In this document: positions 35,656-47,848 of the stretch, piece by piece | Position numbering within the stretch: position 1 is the first letter of the stretch | How the letters are laid out: every line of letters starts with the position of its first letter | Assembly: GCA_036345935.2 (NCBI GenBank) | Contig: JADWOT020001810.1 | Coordinates: 1 to 64,000 of the forward strand | DNA length: 64,000 bases | Direction: 5' to 3' | Source of the DNA: Taenia hydatigena | Lineage: Eukaryota > Platyhelminthes > Cestoda > Cyclophyllidea > Taeniidae | Program-made: the position numbers and the translations under genes | Notes under the pieces: generated by a model | Databases searched by the model: none | Told to the model about the DNA's origin: nothing | Seen by the model: only the letters and a program-made list of their open reading frames with translations

Positions 35656-35843
35656 TGTAGTACTTTGTTTGTTAGAACCGCTGGTTTCGGTCAAGGTCAC
35701 AGAGGTTGCCATATTGCCCTAGCTGTGTGGGCTGGCCTCCGTGCCATGCCAGCAGCCTTTTTCCCTCTGTTCGGTGAATATATATGTATTCTACCCTAGC
35801 ATTCTGCCTTCTTTTACCTTCAAGGGAGCCCCGGGACGCTACA
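35656..35843 (+). mobile_element. Solo-LTR-like repeat, copy b (188 bp)
   Basis: Starts TGTAGTACTTTGTTTG and ends GGGACGCTACA, so the ends are 5'-TG ... CA-3' with a short TGTAG/CTACA inverted repeat, as in LTRs. An internal 'gaatatatatgtattc' stretch could serve as a TATA element. Flanking bases share only CAT on both sides, so the target duplication is weak. Confidence 0.75.
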
Positions 35844-36222
35844 CATTAGCTTATATTTTTGCATTTTAAATAGCAATTTGACGCCTGTTTTGACAATTGT
35901 CAAGCTTGATGTTTGTATCCAGCTTGATTTATAAAGCCCAGGGAACGTACTTTTGGTTGTGGTTTAGCGCATTTCTAATATTTTGACAGCTTTTACATAG
36001 CTTTTTAACAGAAACTTGCATTATCGAGCAAACTTGAGTCCTAGTACTCAGGAAAACGACCGGCATGGCCTTTGCAACGTCGCCAGACGACCAACGACCT
36101 TAAAGGCGAAAATTTGAAAATGAAAAATTAAAGTTGTATGTATAACCTGTGACAAATAAGGGTACACTAGTGAAAAATGATAAACACATTAGCGCAATAA
36201 TAAAGCCCTCAAATTGGGTTAG

Positions 36223-36450
36223 AGATCAGCTGAAAAACCAAGTAACTCACTGGTGAGCACTGGAGTGTTAAGATATTGCAGAAGGCAAGTGAACTTATGG
36301 TGGGCCCCTGCTGAACTGGGTTCCAGTTCTTCTTCTGAAATGTGCAGACAATATCTTAAAGAGTCAATAGATGTAATATTTGAACAAAAAATTCCACAAA
36401 CATTCTGTCTTGGTAGTCAAAATCGTGCGCATTTGTATTACAATACTTAG
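36223..36450 (+). other. Unassigned 75-codon frame between two LTR-like repeats
   Basis: Open from after TAG (36220-36222) to TAG (36448-36450) without an ATG near the start. It contains Asn-Leu-Trp-Trp-Ala-Pro and a Ser run. It lies in the 673 bp between LTR-like copies b and c. If b and c were the ends of one miniature element this would be its internal region, but no primer-binding site or polypurine tract was seen next to them. Confidence 0.2.
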
Positions 36451-36516
36451 TTCAATTTCACAAATTAATCGGATCTGGTATCACAGCGCGTTATTTGGTT
36501 TGATTTTAAGTGCCAT

Positions 36517-36685
36517 TGTAGTACTTTGGTTGCTTGAACTACCGTAACCGGTCAAGGTCAGGCTACGCGGGCTGGCCTCTGGCCCATATCAGCAGCTTAT
36601 TTCCTTCTGCTCGTTAAATATATATGCGCATTTTACCCTAGTATTCTGCCTTTCTTTGCCTCCGAGGGAGCCTCGAGTCGCTACA
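36517..36685 (+). mobile_element. Solo-LTR-like repeat, copy c, with 5-bp target duplication
   Basis: Begins TGTAGTACTTTGGTTG and ends GTCGCTACA. The five bases before it (36512-36516, GCCAT) are repeated exactly after it (36686-36690), which is the target-site length typical of Ty3/gypsy-class insertions. It is about 20 bp shorter than copy b because of an internal deletion. Confidence 0.85.
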
Positions 36686-36690
36686 GCCAT

Positions 36691-37061
36691 TGCCATCGCA
36701 AAGTCGCTGCTTGTGTGGTCAAGTTTGAGAAGTATTTGAAGTTGATGAGAGCTAGGATTATAGCCTCGTCTCTCTTTTCGCTTGTATGCGTATAATTAAG
36801 GTTGTCGCGTTACTTGCGGGCATACAGAAGACTGAAATCAGACCATGCTCCTTGTGAAGCACGGCGTTTCTAAATGTTGGCATATCTGGTGAGGGGTGTT
36901 GGAAACTGCTACCAAATCAAGTGCCTGTAAACTGCACTAGAAGAGGAGAAGAAGGAAGAGGAGGGGAATGGGGATGAGTAGGCATGCTTCCTAACCTTTG
37001 GAAGTAGAAGTAAAGGCCTGTAGGGAGTAAGACGGAGGTAGGGTGCATATCTTTATTAAGC
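36691..37061. other. No gene seen
   Basis: Single-copy in this window. It contains a purine-rich stretch (about 36950-36975) but no open frame or splice pair worth calling. Confidence 0.5.
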
Positions 37062-40000
37062 TCAAGAGTTTAAGCAGGATAAGTTGCCACTGACCATGCA
37101 GAGCTCGCTAACTGAGAAATATTGCACGGAGAGAAGTTTGTGAAATTGCCTTTGGAAGCATCCTTGTAGGCGTAGCGTGGTGTGCGGTTTGCGATGCCCT
37201 CTTCCCCCTTCATCACAATAAATGCGGTAGTGTTGCCTTCTCAACACACTGCGTCAGCACGTGAGCCCACTACCACCTTACCCCATTGAAGAAGCACTGC
37301 TTCCCATTGTGAGTTATTTTTTCCTCCCCTACTTTCAAGATGAGTGAGATGAAAATGTATACATGCATTTCTACTCAAAGTACCATCAGCACAACCCCCA
37401 CTAGAAGAAGGTAAGGCTCCAATTTGCGAACTGTGTGCACTCTAAACAAATCAGTTGTAATTGCGGTAACCAATAGTGTGCATGCTTCTTTAGTGTATCA
37501 CCAACGAGGGTTCAGGTGGAGGAGAAGAGGACAATTGCTGCCTCAACTCCATTATCCCATGCGATGTCAAACTGCCAACAGTTTCTTCCGCTGCAATTTT
37601 TTAGAGGCGGAATGTTATTGCTACTGAATCAACGCTCAGTAGGAGTTGCACGTCGAGGTGGATATTTGATCGGACATTGGCTGGAGTAGGGGGCTGCACA
37701 CAAATGGGGGAGATTGCAAAAAGAGGCCGAGGAGGAGAGGGAGCAGAGAAGAGGCACCCGTCTGCATTTACTTTGTTAATGAAAGCACTCTCCCGCATAA
37801 TAAATAAGACAGTGGTGTTGTTTCATAAGAAGACGTCGCAAAAAACGCGTTAATTGAAAAGTCGTGAGCAAGTTCCTAGAAGTGACTGGAAGGGAAGGAG
37901 AGCACCAAGCTCCTTACTATTGTCAATCAAACTTTCACTTCCTTCAACAACTAGTCGTGTGCAATGTGGGGAAGGAAGGTAGTAAAGAAGAAGAATATAC
38001 CTGTCAGACAATGAAATTGCTGCGAACCGACCCACCCATTCTGCAGTACTTTGTGTGTTTGAACTACCGGTTTCGGTCAGGAACAGAAGTAGTCATTTTG
38101 CCCTAGTTGCATAGGCTGGCCTTCTGGCATTCTGCCTTCTTTTGCCTTCGAGGGAGCCGCTTGCAATAGTCAGTCAAACTACACACCAAGATTCTTACTT
38201 CAACGTTTTGCCGACTTCTCGTAGCTGATGAGCCGAATCTGACCCAAACTAATAAAGTGTGACAGTGCCTTCACGCTTCTACGATATTCCCCTCAGTCTA
38301 CTTTTGTTAACAATAACAATTGAAAGCCTTAGGAGGTAACGCTGATTCGCTCGGAGGACGTGGCAAAGTCATGAAAGGAGCCTAACCACAAAAATTATGT
38401 CGGTTTTCCTAAATGTTCTGTTTACCTCGTGCGACAAGTTGTATGGATAGCAAATTGTTTTGCAGCAAGTCTTTAAGTCAACAAACTCGCCCATCATTTC
38501 GAAGGTCATCAGCGGTAACTGCTTTCCACCTCGTTGGTAAATTGGATCCGTCGCAACGCCAAAATGACATGATTTCAGCGAACGTGAGCCGCGTTTTTTT
38601 GAAGACTTATATTGCATACTATAAAATACTCGGTAAAAATGGATTTACGGGACATGAGTTTCACTAGAATGTACTGCGTCCGACTGGAGCATAATTCGCT
38701 CATCATAAGTCCTTTGACGAAGGATTCAGGATCAGGATCCCTCCTTTAACATTGCTTCGCACATAACTCAGGTAGGAATAAATTGCATTTTATGGTTTTT
38801 TTACCATACTTGTCATGAATTGCCTAAAACTAACTTTACTGGATAATTAGAATTTACTACTTACCATCAAAATTTTAATAATTAACGAGCAGTAAATTGC
38901 TTTGTGGGAATCGCTATAGTACCTACATCTGTATAAATGCTGGTCATTTTGGGTTATTTGATAGCCATGGAGTTATGGTTAGAAGCCTTCAAGGCAAGGC
39001 GAGAAACGGATTTAATTACCAAATAGCTGCTCACCGCCATCGGAAAGGTCAGAATGCGATTAGCTTTCAACTGTTAGCTTATATTAATGTATAGATAAGG
39101 CATTACACAAATGAAGCAAGACCAAATTAGACCAAGTGCACTGTGCTCTACGGCTTTCTCACTTTAGTCTAAAAGTGATCATAATAAGACCCTAACTGTT
39201 TAATTGCTACGGTGCCAAAAGCACATATCTTTTTTGAAACAATAGCGTTTTGTGCAATGCAGCTGGACTAAGAGTGGGCATTAAAGAGAAACCAGGATGC
39301 GCCATATTTTGTTCATTTGAGCTATAATTGTTTGGAATTAGGTTTAAGTGTTAGACTACTCGTTTTATTTTAACACAGACGTGGCCAAAATTATTTTCTA
39401 GCAGCTTATTCCATTTAGTAACTGCTTGCGGCAGTTCTCCTATCAAGTTGTAAGAATTAAGGTATGGCCATTTATTAGAGCGCCTAAGATGGCACAGATA
39501 GCTGACAAGGAACGAATGCGCATTTTCGACAATCGGCTACCTCAGTGACCAGAATTGATTGAATTTTAAAGCCATACTCATGATTTGTTCTGTAAACGCT
39601 TTTAACAAGGGTACAGAGCAGCAGGTCTCGCTATAAAATCAGGCGGTTTCGGTGCAATTAAAATGTAAATTGTCTATATCGGCAAGGAGAGCTGAGAGAG
39701 TACGGTAATAAAGGAAAATGAAAAAATAATGAAAGGTTTGTGCACTTAGGACAAAGATAAAGCAGTTCAAATTTAAACAGTGGCGGTGTGGATGTGTGAG
39801 AATATGGGATAAAGAAAGTAAAGTCGAAGAGGGCGAATCGGCAATGCTTTTTTAAAAAGCATGGTTTGTTCTAGGGTGTCTTATCAATGGCACCATGCAG
39901 ATAATTCACTCCTTCCACGCCTGCTCTTGCTTCCTCTTCTTATCCACGATCCATCCGTGTGCCACTCTCATCCCTCACTTCATTTGCTTGCGTCGTTTCA

Positions 40001-42440
40001 ATATCGTCACCCCTTCTAGCGTGCTATTCAAAAATAATTAAGCTCTTTTCATTTAGCCAATTGATTTATAAATCACTCTCACATGGCTAGGTGGGTGGGC
40101 AAGTGAATCAGTGTAGGAAGGGATGGAAGAGGGTCGTCTTATTTTTCATCACCCCTATTCTCTTTCGACTAAGCATTTCTGAAGCTTTACTCCTATCGTA
40201 AAAGTGCATGGACCAATATTGTCATTCGTAATAAAAAATAGCATTTGTCTAAGCATAGAATTGGAGTTCGCATCAATAGCATTCTTTTTAAGTAAGTTAC
40301 TGATTTATTACATCAACATTCTATCCTGCACACTTACTTCCCATGTCGCAAATTTATTCTGAATATTAAATAAACAGCAGCTTTAGGAAGTCTGCTGGTG
40401 TAAATTAACTTGCCTAATATTCACGTCCTACTGCAAAAGCACCGTAGAACGGTACGCAAATTCAGGCTTGACCAGATCTGACTAATTTGGACTTGATCGG
40501 AATAGACAAGATTGGCAACCGAGGCTAGATTATGACAAGCTTGAGTAAGGCGCCCTATACGTTACCATTTATGCCAGCCCCAACTCAAATTTGGACCGTC
40601 CAATCAACTTGACGCAAGTCTATGCCAAGTGGTCGTCTCCTTCTTTCTTGCAGACATTAGGGATTGAAGTACGCAGACTGACGTCTTCGAAATAGATGGA
40701 GAGAAGCTCTCTTGTCTACGTCCCATTTCTCATGTCACACTACAGCCCATCTTCGGTGAATGTCTCCTTTGTCGCCCACTGTACTCTACAAGCTTAAACG
40801 TATTGCGCCTTGCATTGTGCCAAACTGTGTGTTCCTCGCATGCAACTAATTCGAAAGGAGGAGTGAGTACACTCACCATTTTAGCTCCTTACCCTTATTT
40901 CTCTACTTTAGTGCCACAAGAACGTCTCACACCTCTGCCTCCTTTTACTCTTCTCTTGTCTCTTCCTTCTGCCACATTGTCTGCCAGCACCCTCTTTGTA
41001 AACTCCCTTTCATCTCTTCACTAGTCCCATCCTCTATTACGGCATGACTAAATGATACACGGATTCATAATCTAGATCAAACCAGCACTGTTTAGACTAG
41101 AATCTGACTTAATCAAGTTCTACCTGGAACCTATTCTTGTTTTAGCATTGCTTTGCCAGAATTACCATCAACTCTCTAATTTTATTTTTCGTTCTGTCAC
41201 TTTAGTTTGTTCTACTCCATTCCTCCTCAATTTCGAGAGCAAAGTCTCAAAATTGTGGAATCCCAACCTGCCTATCTCACTTTTTAATCCTTTTTTTCCC
41301 TGTAGAGAATTCCTCCACCTGGCGCTTTACAATAACGAGTGAAATTGTGCGCTTTGGCTCTAGACAGCCTGCCTCGTTTCCGCTATGTGTCTATTTCTTT
41401 CTGTTTGTTTGCCAAGTTTGTGTGTGCGGCATTGTCCACTTTTACTTTTGCTTATTCAAAGAGTGGCCTTAATTGGTGTCCCACAAAAAAATGCAGGAGC
41501 GTATGTGTGTCTGGGTGTGAAGGCGCATTATCCCTATCCTCGCCATCTAACTTGCCCTTCTCTTCGCCCAAGTAGACTGCGAAGAGAGCGCTGGCAGATG
41601 AAGAGGTAGGAGGGAAAGGTGAGAGAAGAGTAGAGGAGTGTTTCCATTGCTTTTACTTTGTAGGGATTTACTAAAACTTAGGTTAATTTGCCAAATTTAT
41701 TTTGCTTACGACCTTATCACCACAGGCGGCTTGTTCATCATGTACAAACAAGTGATTTTGGAATGGTATTCCAAGGGGAAATGTCAGGTCTATCCCTGCG
41801 ATACGCGACTTTTTGGCCACACAACTTCGTAACTGGATGCAACTTTACAGGCCTGACTTAAGAATTTTGGTGTTTTTTATGTTGCTAGGCGTTTTTATTT
41901 GTGTAATAAAGTGCGTCACAGGTGTTGGAGTGCATCCTGAAAAGGATGGCAGAACCAGTTTCGAGTTTGATGCTGAACGCATTTGTTTTCCACTGTGTAT
42001 GCAGTTTTTGTTGGGCATAAATTGGTGCGTTTGTTAGTTTTTAACCATAATTTTGAGACATTGCCTCGTTTGGAGCAATGTCTTTTGTAATGTCTTTAGC
42101 TCTCTCCACATTTGTGTTTTATTTGGTCGTCAGAATTTGATAACTTCACCCTTGTTAGTAGTAGCTATAGTGGTGCGTTAAAACCGTGCCAACACGTGAG
42201 TGTCTGCATTGGAGAAACTCTGGTTTACTCCATGAGTGATGCTATTCTCCCGTTGGAGTTATATTGTCTTCTGGTCTGCTCACTTCACTGGCAGAAGGTT
42301 GGTGTTGGGTTCACGAGTGACATGCGGACTAAACGCAGCGCAATCACGACTGTGGTGGTGGTAATGGTCAAAAGGGTGTAAAATGGCACTAGCTGTAGCA
42401 TATTTTTCAAGAAAGACTGTAAGTTAAGGCAGTTTTAAAC
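37062..42440 (+). repeat. Family D block, copy D1 (about 5.4 kb)
   Basis: Colinear with D2 (47849 onward). Anchors are 37.09 with 47.85, 37.64 with 48.41, 38.40 with 49.20, 38.9-39.05 with 50.33-50.46, 39.7-40.0 with 51.9-52.2, 40.43-40.6 with 52.75-52.87 and 41.4 with 53.75 kb. About 0.66 kb of D2 (49.28-49.94) is missing near 38.46. The right 0.8 kb is also copied at 4.39-5.17 kb. Its short frames are not kept between D1 and D2. Confidence 0.9.
38042..38158 (+). mobile_element. Solo-LTR-like repeat, copy d, 3'-truncated
   Basis: Begins TGCAGTACTTTGTGTG and keeps the 'gaactaccggtttcggtcag' part and the 'attctgccttcttttgcctt' part, but lacks the TATA stretch between them and ends at 'gagggagc' without CTACA. 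The matching position in D2 (about 48790-48815) has no such repeat, so it is an insertion specific to D1 that was later trimmed. Confidence 0.7.
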
Positions 42441-43147
42441 TATTCTGTGGCGGTTTAATTATCCCCTTTTAATGAAGGCATGCAATTGATGGAACAGGAC
42501 CGAAAAAACGCTTGCATCACTTCTGCTGTAACGCTGTTAATCGAGACATCACCCGAGCGACAATTGAGTAGTCGACAGCACGAAGCTGCACAGTTAAACC
42601 GACCGAGGTACACAAGGAAAAAAAGATTGTGAAGAGCGAAGCATCCAAGTTTGCTTAGTTATCGAAGGGAAATTGTCAAATTGTGGTTGTTAGCTGAAGC
42701 CTAATATGGAAAGGAGTAGCATCTTCTGTCCTCATGACTTGACTTTTAAGCTGCTAATTTATTGCGAATGCTTCGTTTAGATGTTGAAGGTGGAAACTAA
42801 CTTAGGGATATCAAAAAAGGAGAAATGTATTTGTAAGCAGAAAAAAAGCAAAAAGTATAGAAGCAAAGCCTTAGAATTGAAGAAAGAAAAAGTGTCAGCT
42901 GCAATGATTTAAGCGACTCCTTATAAATTTAAGGCAAAAGAATCCTTTTGTGTGAAGTTACCACTTCGATCACGTCTGGTAAGGCACCGAAAATTTAACA
43001 GCGACGAAGGGTAACTTTAAAATTCCCTCTACACACTGACCACTCGTTACCGCAATATTTGGCAACACCGATTTACATAGGGCCATAACCACAACACGAA
43101 ACCTAGTGGCTTATCAGGACTAAATCTTACCCTCTTTGGCGAACATG

Positions 43148-43378
43148 ATATTATTTTGAAAGTATGAAATCTGCCTAATCATCGCACGGGAGATGCGTCA
43201 GCACTTGGCGGTTGAGAGGTGATTGAAGCTACTCAGGCCATACTTTAACGCATGCTGTGAAGACGCTACGTTGATTTTATCAAACGTAGTCATAATCAGT
43301 GGTTCTGTTACAAGAATGATACCGCCAGCCTACAATACAGAGAGTATGGACGTGACGTTTCATTCATTTGCCCTTTAA
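43148..43378 (+). pseudogene. Broken E1 copy of the 80-codon E2 frame
   Basis: Aligned with 59048-59290. The same residues are readable (Ile-Ala-Arg-Glu-Met-Arg-Gln-His, then Ser-Gly-Ser-Val-Thr-Arg) but two TGA codons interrupt the frame. If the E frame was once functional, this copy no longer is. Confidence 0.4.
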
Positions 43379-43598
43379 AAGGCAAATGGACGTCGAAAGT
43401 GAAACAGCTCCACATCCTGCGATAAATGGCTTATGTTCCATTTTGTTAACAAACAAGTCGTGCTCACCTACATCCCTACTGCGTGGGCGAGAGTGCTTTG
43501 ACCAACGCATTTCTCATTGCCATGAGGGTCGCGAAGGACCATGTGGCGGAACATGAACTTGCACCTGATAGAGCGTTTTCCGGTTGTAGCCGAGAGTG

Positions 43599-43775
43599 AT
43601 GGCGAATGTAGAAAGTGAAGTAACGTTAGTGCCTGAGTCCCCGAATCTTAAGAAGGAATTGTTTGCACATATTATAGAACCATTGCAAAGATGTGATCTG
43701 GAATTTCTCATTTTCCATGTTAAACGACAGAACGAGAGGGCAATGCAGAGTACCCATCGAGATCCGTTTATTTGA
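43599..43775 (+). CDS. Small 58-aa ORF in the conserved core of E1
   Basis: ATG at 43599, upstream in-frame TAG at 43587-43589, stop TGA at 43773-43775. The copy at 59511-59687 differs by a single base, which is synonymous (CAT/CAC). The peptide is acidic at the N-terminus, then Leu-Lys-Lys-Glu-Leu-Phe, and Arg/Gln rich near the end. No family was recognised. A minus-strand frame (43514-43711) is equally conserved, so near-identity of the DNA alone does not prove coding. Confidence 0.35.
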   Translation: MANVESEVTLVPESPNLKKELFAHIIEPLQRCDLEFLIFHVKRQNERAMQSTHRDPFI

Positions 43776-44164
43776 GGATTATGCAGGCTTTTGCGATGCT
43801 GCAGTGATAAGTAAAAGGTGCTTCAGAAGCACGGATGCTTCTTGCTAAATTTAAGCTCCGGAACCTTACTTTGATGCAAACTTTGCCTCGCCAGAGAAAT
43901 CCTGACTTCAATAAACTATGGAAGCTTTCCACCAAGCTAATTCGTTGTGTTTCAAATAATGCGAAAAATTTCAATTGAATAACGTGATTATTAAATAGTT
44001 TCATTGTGTGAGCTTAGTAAAGTGAATCTGACTCTTAAACTCTAATACGAACGCATACATTTAAGTTTATTCTTGCTTGCACTATTATTTTGATTAACAA
44101 TTAATTTAATGACAAAGAATGCATTACGAAACTAAAAATACGATCTGATATCGCATGCAGCTCC

Positions 44165-44860
44165 TTATACCAACATGCAACCAAATGGCCTATCTTTCGC
44201 ATTACTTTCAACCAAGTAGTTCAGCGTCCAATGATCCGTTTCCATTATGGCTACCCTTGCCACCGGGTGATGGCTGAGATGTCCTAACATCAAGCAGGTG
44301 GCAAGTAGTCCTCGTTGGGCTGCGCTTCCCTGACTTACTTTTTGTTGATTTGGTTCACCAATGACGGATTCGCCCACTTCTTTGTTCCTCTGCCTTCCGT
44401 GGGAGTACGTCGAACACGGCTGCATCGCTAGCGCCATCATTCAACCCAGTTCTCTACGTGCTTTATCATGCCCATTCTTTGATTGAAATAAAACCGCCTC
44501 CACTCTTTCAGCAGTTTATACAGCTGTCCTGCAATCTTCGCAAAGCTTTTAAAGAAACTCAAGTGGCGACCTAGTTAAAGTTTTTGGGTCCCCACTTGCT
44601 CTTTAGTTAGACGAGACAGTACGGCCAAAGTTGCTCAATTCGGCAGTGCAGAAATCGGCACCTCAGTAGCTTCGGGGTGAAATCTACCTCCTGTAGCCCG
44701 TTCAACACAAAGTCTATACCGACGTCATGCAGTGGAATATCTCTGTCCAAGACAGGAACATCGCCTAAGTGTACGATTCAATCCCTTTTAGTAAAAGCTA
44801 CACAATTCTTTCGAGTGCGCACACTTTGCACTGAAAATGGCATTATTTCCACCCACTACC
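44165..44860 (-). pseudogene. Second gypsy-type relic: RT C-terminus and RNase H
   Basis: Read down the minus strand, Trp-Val-Glu-Ile-Met-Pro-Phe (near 44840-44855) is followed by Val-His-Leu-Gly-Asp where Val-Tyr-Leu-Asp-Asp is expected, then Arg-Cys-Arg-Phe-Leu-His. At 44165-44440 an RNase H segment with Met-Glu-Thr-Asp-His-Trp-Thr-Leu-Asn-Tyr-Leu follows. The spacing and order fit a Ty3/gypsy Pol. The catalytic box is destroyed, and there are stops and frame changes. It is clearly a different lineage from the element at 1-3698. Confidence 0.65.
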
Positions 44861-45179
44861 TGCGTTATTCTCAACCATTCTAACAGAAGTGGATTTTTTT
44901 AATTGTAGAGGTTAGGCGATTTCACTGTGGATCGTGGATCATAAATGAATGAGGTCCCAGACTTAATCGACCGCCTGCACTACTCCAAACAGTCCATATT
45001 CACAAGACGGTTCCTAGCTTAAGATGAGTTACTCCTTTGTTTTTCCACTAAACAGACACTCAAACACCCATTCCACAGGTGGTGATGCCTTAGCCGAAAC
45101 GTTAGAGTGGACCATTTCATCTCACACACCTCGTTCACGTCTATCGAAAAGCACAGTTATCATCCCCTACGCAACCTCG

Positions 45180-47848
45180 TTCAATCCCCACATTTCTCTG
45201 TTAGCAAACAAAGAAAAAAAGAAAAAATTATTATAATGATGTAAAATTAACAGGAACATACAACACTGTGGAGACATCATCATAGCTTGGAAAGGGAGAC
45301 GCAGGCATTGGAAACAGTGAGGAATCAGGATTGAGAGAGTTTTATGCTGTTCCACGTTAGAATGTTGCCGGAAGCCACAATTAATCCTTCTAGTGCCCCC
45401 TCTCCTTCTTGACGCATGATCTTCATGGACTTTGCGGTGGTTGCGGTGTTTCTATACCAACAAAATGCACATAAAATCCGTTTTGAACAGCGGACCTCTC
45501 GTCTGCATTCGATCCACACATCATCGACACTTGAACCTGCTAAACGAAAACGGCAAGCATGGGTTGGGAGCAGCCTCGTTCAATACGTAGGAAATAAGGC
45601 CTTAACAGAGGTGATGGTTTATATCCGCATGAACAATTGCTATGCGACGGTATCATGTGAAGTAGAAAGCGCTAGCTCACGTTATACACGAAACGGACAC
45701 CGTTTATTAAGAAAGGCACAGACCAGAGACAGTGCCTGCGTGGAACAAAGTGGGAGGATGAACCACGCTTCTCATGAAGGAAGGCGTTTACGATTGCCAA
45801 AACATTCGGCAATTTGACGATTAAGCAACGCAGATGCCAATCAATCAGCGGCAACCCCACAAATGCTGATTTCCAACCCACTCGCACAGTAGTAATTCCT
45901 GAGACCCTTTATTTGTTCGGTCAACTTCTCGATATTCAGTGTCTACCTCACACATCCGCCCAATGCCTTCAGACGTGCCTCCTATTAAAGCGACCTCTCC
46001 TCCATTGTGCCCGATTAAAAGGAAATCACAATCGAGATATTTTGAAAACCAAACTGTTGCAATAGGCATGGAACTGTCCCCTCTGCTCGCCATGCTCCAC
46101 ACGTACTGCGGCCTGGACGTCGTCGTCGGCTAGATTCCAGCCAAGATCAAACATAGCCAAACCGTTTGAACCGTTTCAACTGTTGGAACCACAACCACCC
46201 ATCTTACTGCTCTAGACTAAGGCAAACTCGGAAGACCGTGAAAGGGATCCATAGGTTGTAAAAATACAACACAAACTAAATCGGTCTATGGCCTAAGAGG
46301 CTGTCTAGTGGAACACGTGGAAATGAGAAAATAAGAAGACAGTTGGCCCCAAACCAGCCTTGGATTCCCATCGAACAGACTTTGTCTGTGGCCAATGCAA
46401 AAAAACTATACCTCGCACTCAGGCGTAACACCTCATCAAAGTTGACAAAACGACAAACAGCGTGCATAAATAGAGGCCTTTCAAATGCGCGCAACTAAGC
46501 ATTTATACTCACCTATTGATCCGCGAGTCCCTTCATGCATCCACAATCATCACACTCATTGACGCGGCCCTTTTTGCCTACCGCATCACAAAGCAGGAGC
46601 CATGACACGGCACAGCACCGCTCGCACCATCCTTCGCGGCAGACTTCCAACAGTTTCGACAAAATTCTACCAGCGAACGCTGATAGCCAAAATGCCCTTC
46701 AACGGCAGCACAGCCTCAACAAAGCACCTGTCCTTTGCAGAGTCGGAAGAAAAACTACCAATATACAGTCTCATTTGTCCAGTCGTTGTTTACATCCACC
46801 CATCACCTGGGTCACCAAATACTCCACCCAAGGAACATCCTCGATTCTGCAGGAACAAACTGAGACTTAAAGAAGCAATGTCAATCAAGGCGACGGATCG
46901 ATGCGCTGTGACGAAAGTGGAGGCTGCACGTTGACGCCTCAGTCGCAGCAGTCTTTACGACCTTGACTTAGGCTTGTTCCAATTGCGTCTACTGAAGTTA
47001 CAAGAGACGACATTCATTTTACCAGTGAAAGAAATACCCAAGTATCCTTTCGGAGGGCACTGCAGATATATTAGCGTCCAATGAACACGATAGGTTCGAC
47101 CGATGGGATTATTGTAACAATTTGGAAATGTAGCTGTCACATTGCGTTTGTGAATAGACTTCGAGGAAAGGATAGATGACGAATTCATTGGGGTACAGCA
47201 CAGATCGAACCAACTTGCAGGCTGGAGTAGACAGCAGGAGGGAAGTCAAAAATCAAATTCGGCATTTTTCAGCAATCACCTTGAGCATATTAAATGCACC
47301 ACCACAGACAGGTACATTCTTGTCATCCTTAAGGTTCGGACCATCATTGACTTCATGCAAAGCCTAAAATGGAACAGTTTATTTCCTTCTTGAACTAACA
47401 GAGCTTATCTAGCCAAAACACTGCCGCAATTGAAACACGCAACGTGCCCACTATATCGACAGACAATGCACTAAGCATGACCGATGACCTCGAAACTGCC
47501 AAGCCTGAAGAACCACTGTCAAGCAAACATCTTTTAACCTTAAGAGTTATTGAAAATACACAAACGCACCATCAAGCTTGGCCTTAGAACAACTGCTAAA
47601 ATTGATCCCGAGCTACAAAAAGCATTATACGTCATGCAAACTGCGCCGTATTTTTTCTAAAAGAGGCGTCAGAACATTATGCACCACATGTGAGAATTGA
47701 AACGCTATTAACCTAGATGACAGGTGATCGACACAACCCTTATGGATAGTGAAAGGGTGGCCTCTATCGACACAATTATTACACAGTGGATAGGGATTTA
47801 GCAGGCCTCCCGTTTGTCACCTCGTCTTCTGCCTCAAAACCCTCTGCC
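45180..47848 (-). repeat. Family A, truncated copy A3
   Basis: Left end as in A1 and A2 (45180-45960). The interior corresponding to about 26.4-29.9 kb of A2 is missing, and matching resumes near 46300 ('gtggaacacgtggaaa', compare A1 22975-22990). It runs to 'cttctgcctcaaaaccctct' (47828-47847), homologous to A2 31691-31710, and stops abruptly at the join with D2. Exon-like frames are shifted or stopped. Confidence 0.85.

Larger units (their letters stand above)
42486..44157 (+). repeat. Unit E, copy E1 (about 1.67 kb)
   Basis: Colinear with 58428-60068. Both start at 'ttgatgga' and end at 'acgatctgatatcgcatg'. The core from about 43440 to 43800 differs at only a few bases from its partner, while 42.5-43.0 kb is clearly more diverged. 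E1 begins 45 bp after the end of D1 and ends 8 bp before a gypsy RT/RNase H relic. No terminal inverted repeats were seen. Confidence 0.9.

Noticed and set aside
38897..39094. 65-codon plus frame similar to complement frames at 15.04-15.23 kb
   Set aside because: Similarity reflects block duplication. Indels between copies shift the frame, and the D2 copy near 50.35 kb is not open.
45024..45236. Plus-strand frame near the gypsy relic read as an RT N-terminal part
   Set aside because: The RT relic is on the minus strand, so its N-terminal part cannot be on the plus strand here, and the resemblance is a few residues only.
45166..45240. A-rich run as a retroposon poly-A tail
   Set aside because: It is an expanded A-rich part of the family A left end, with shorter counterparts in the other copies, and has no flanking target duplication.
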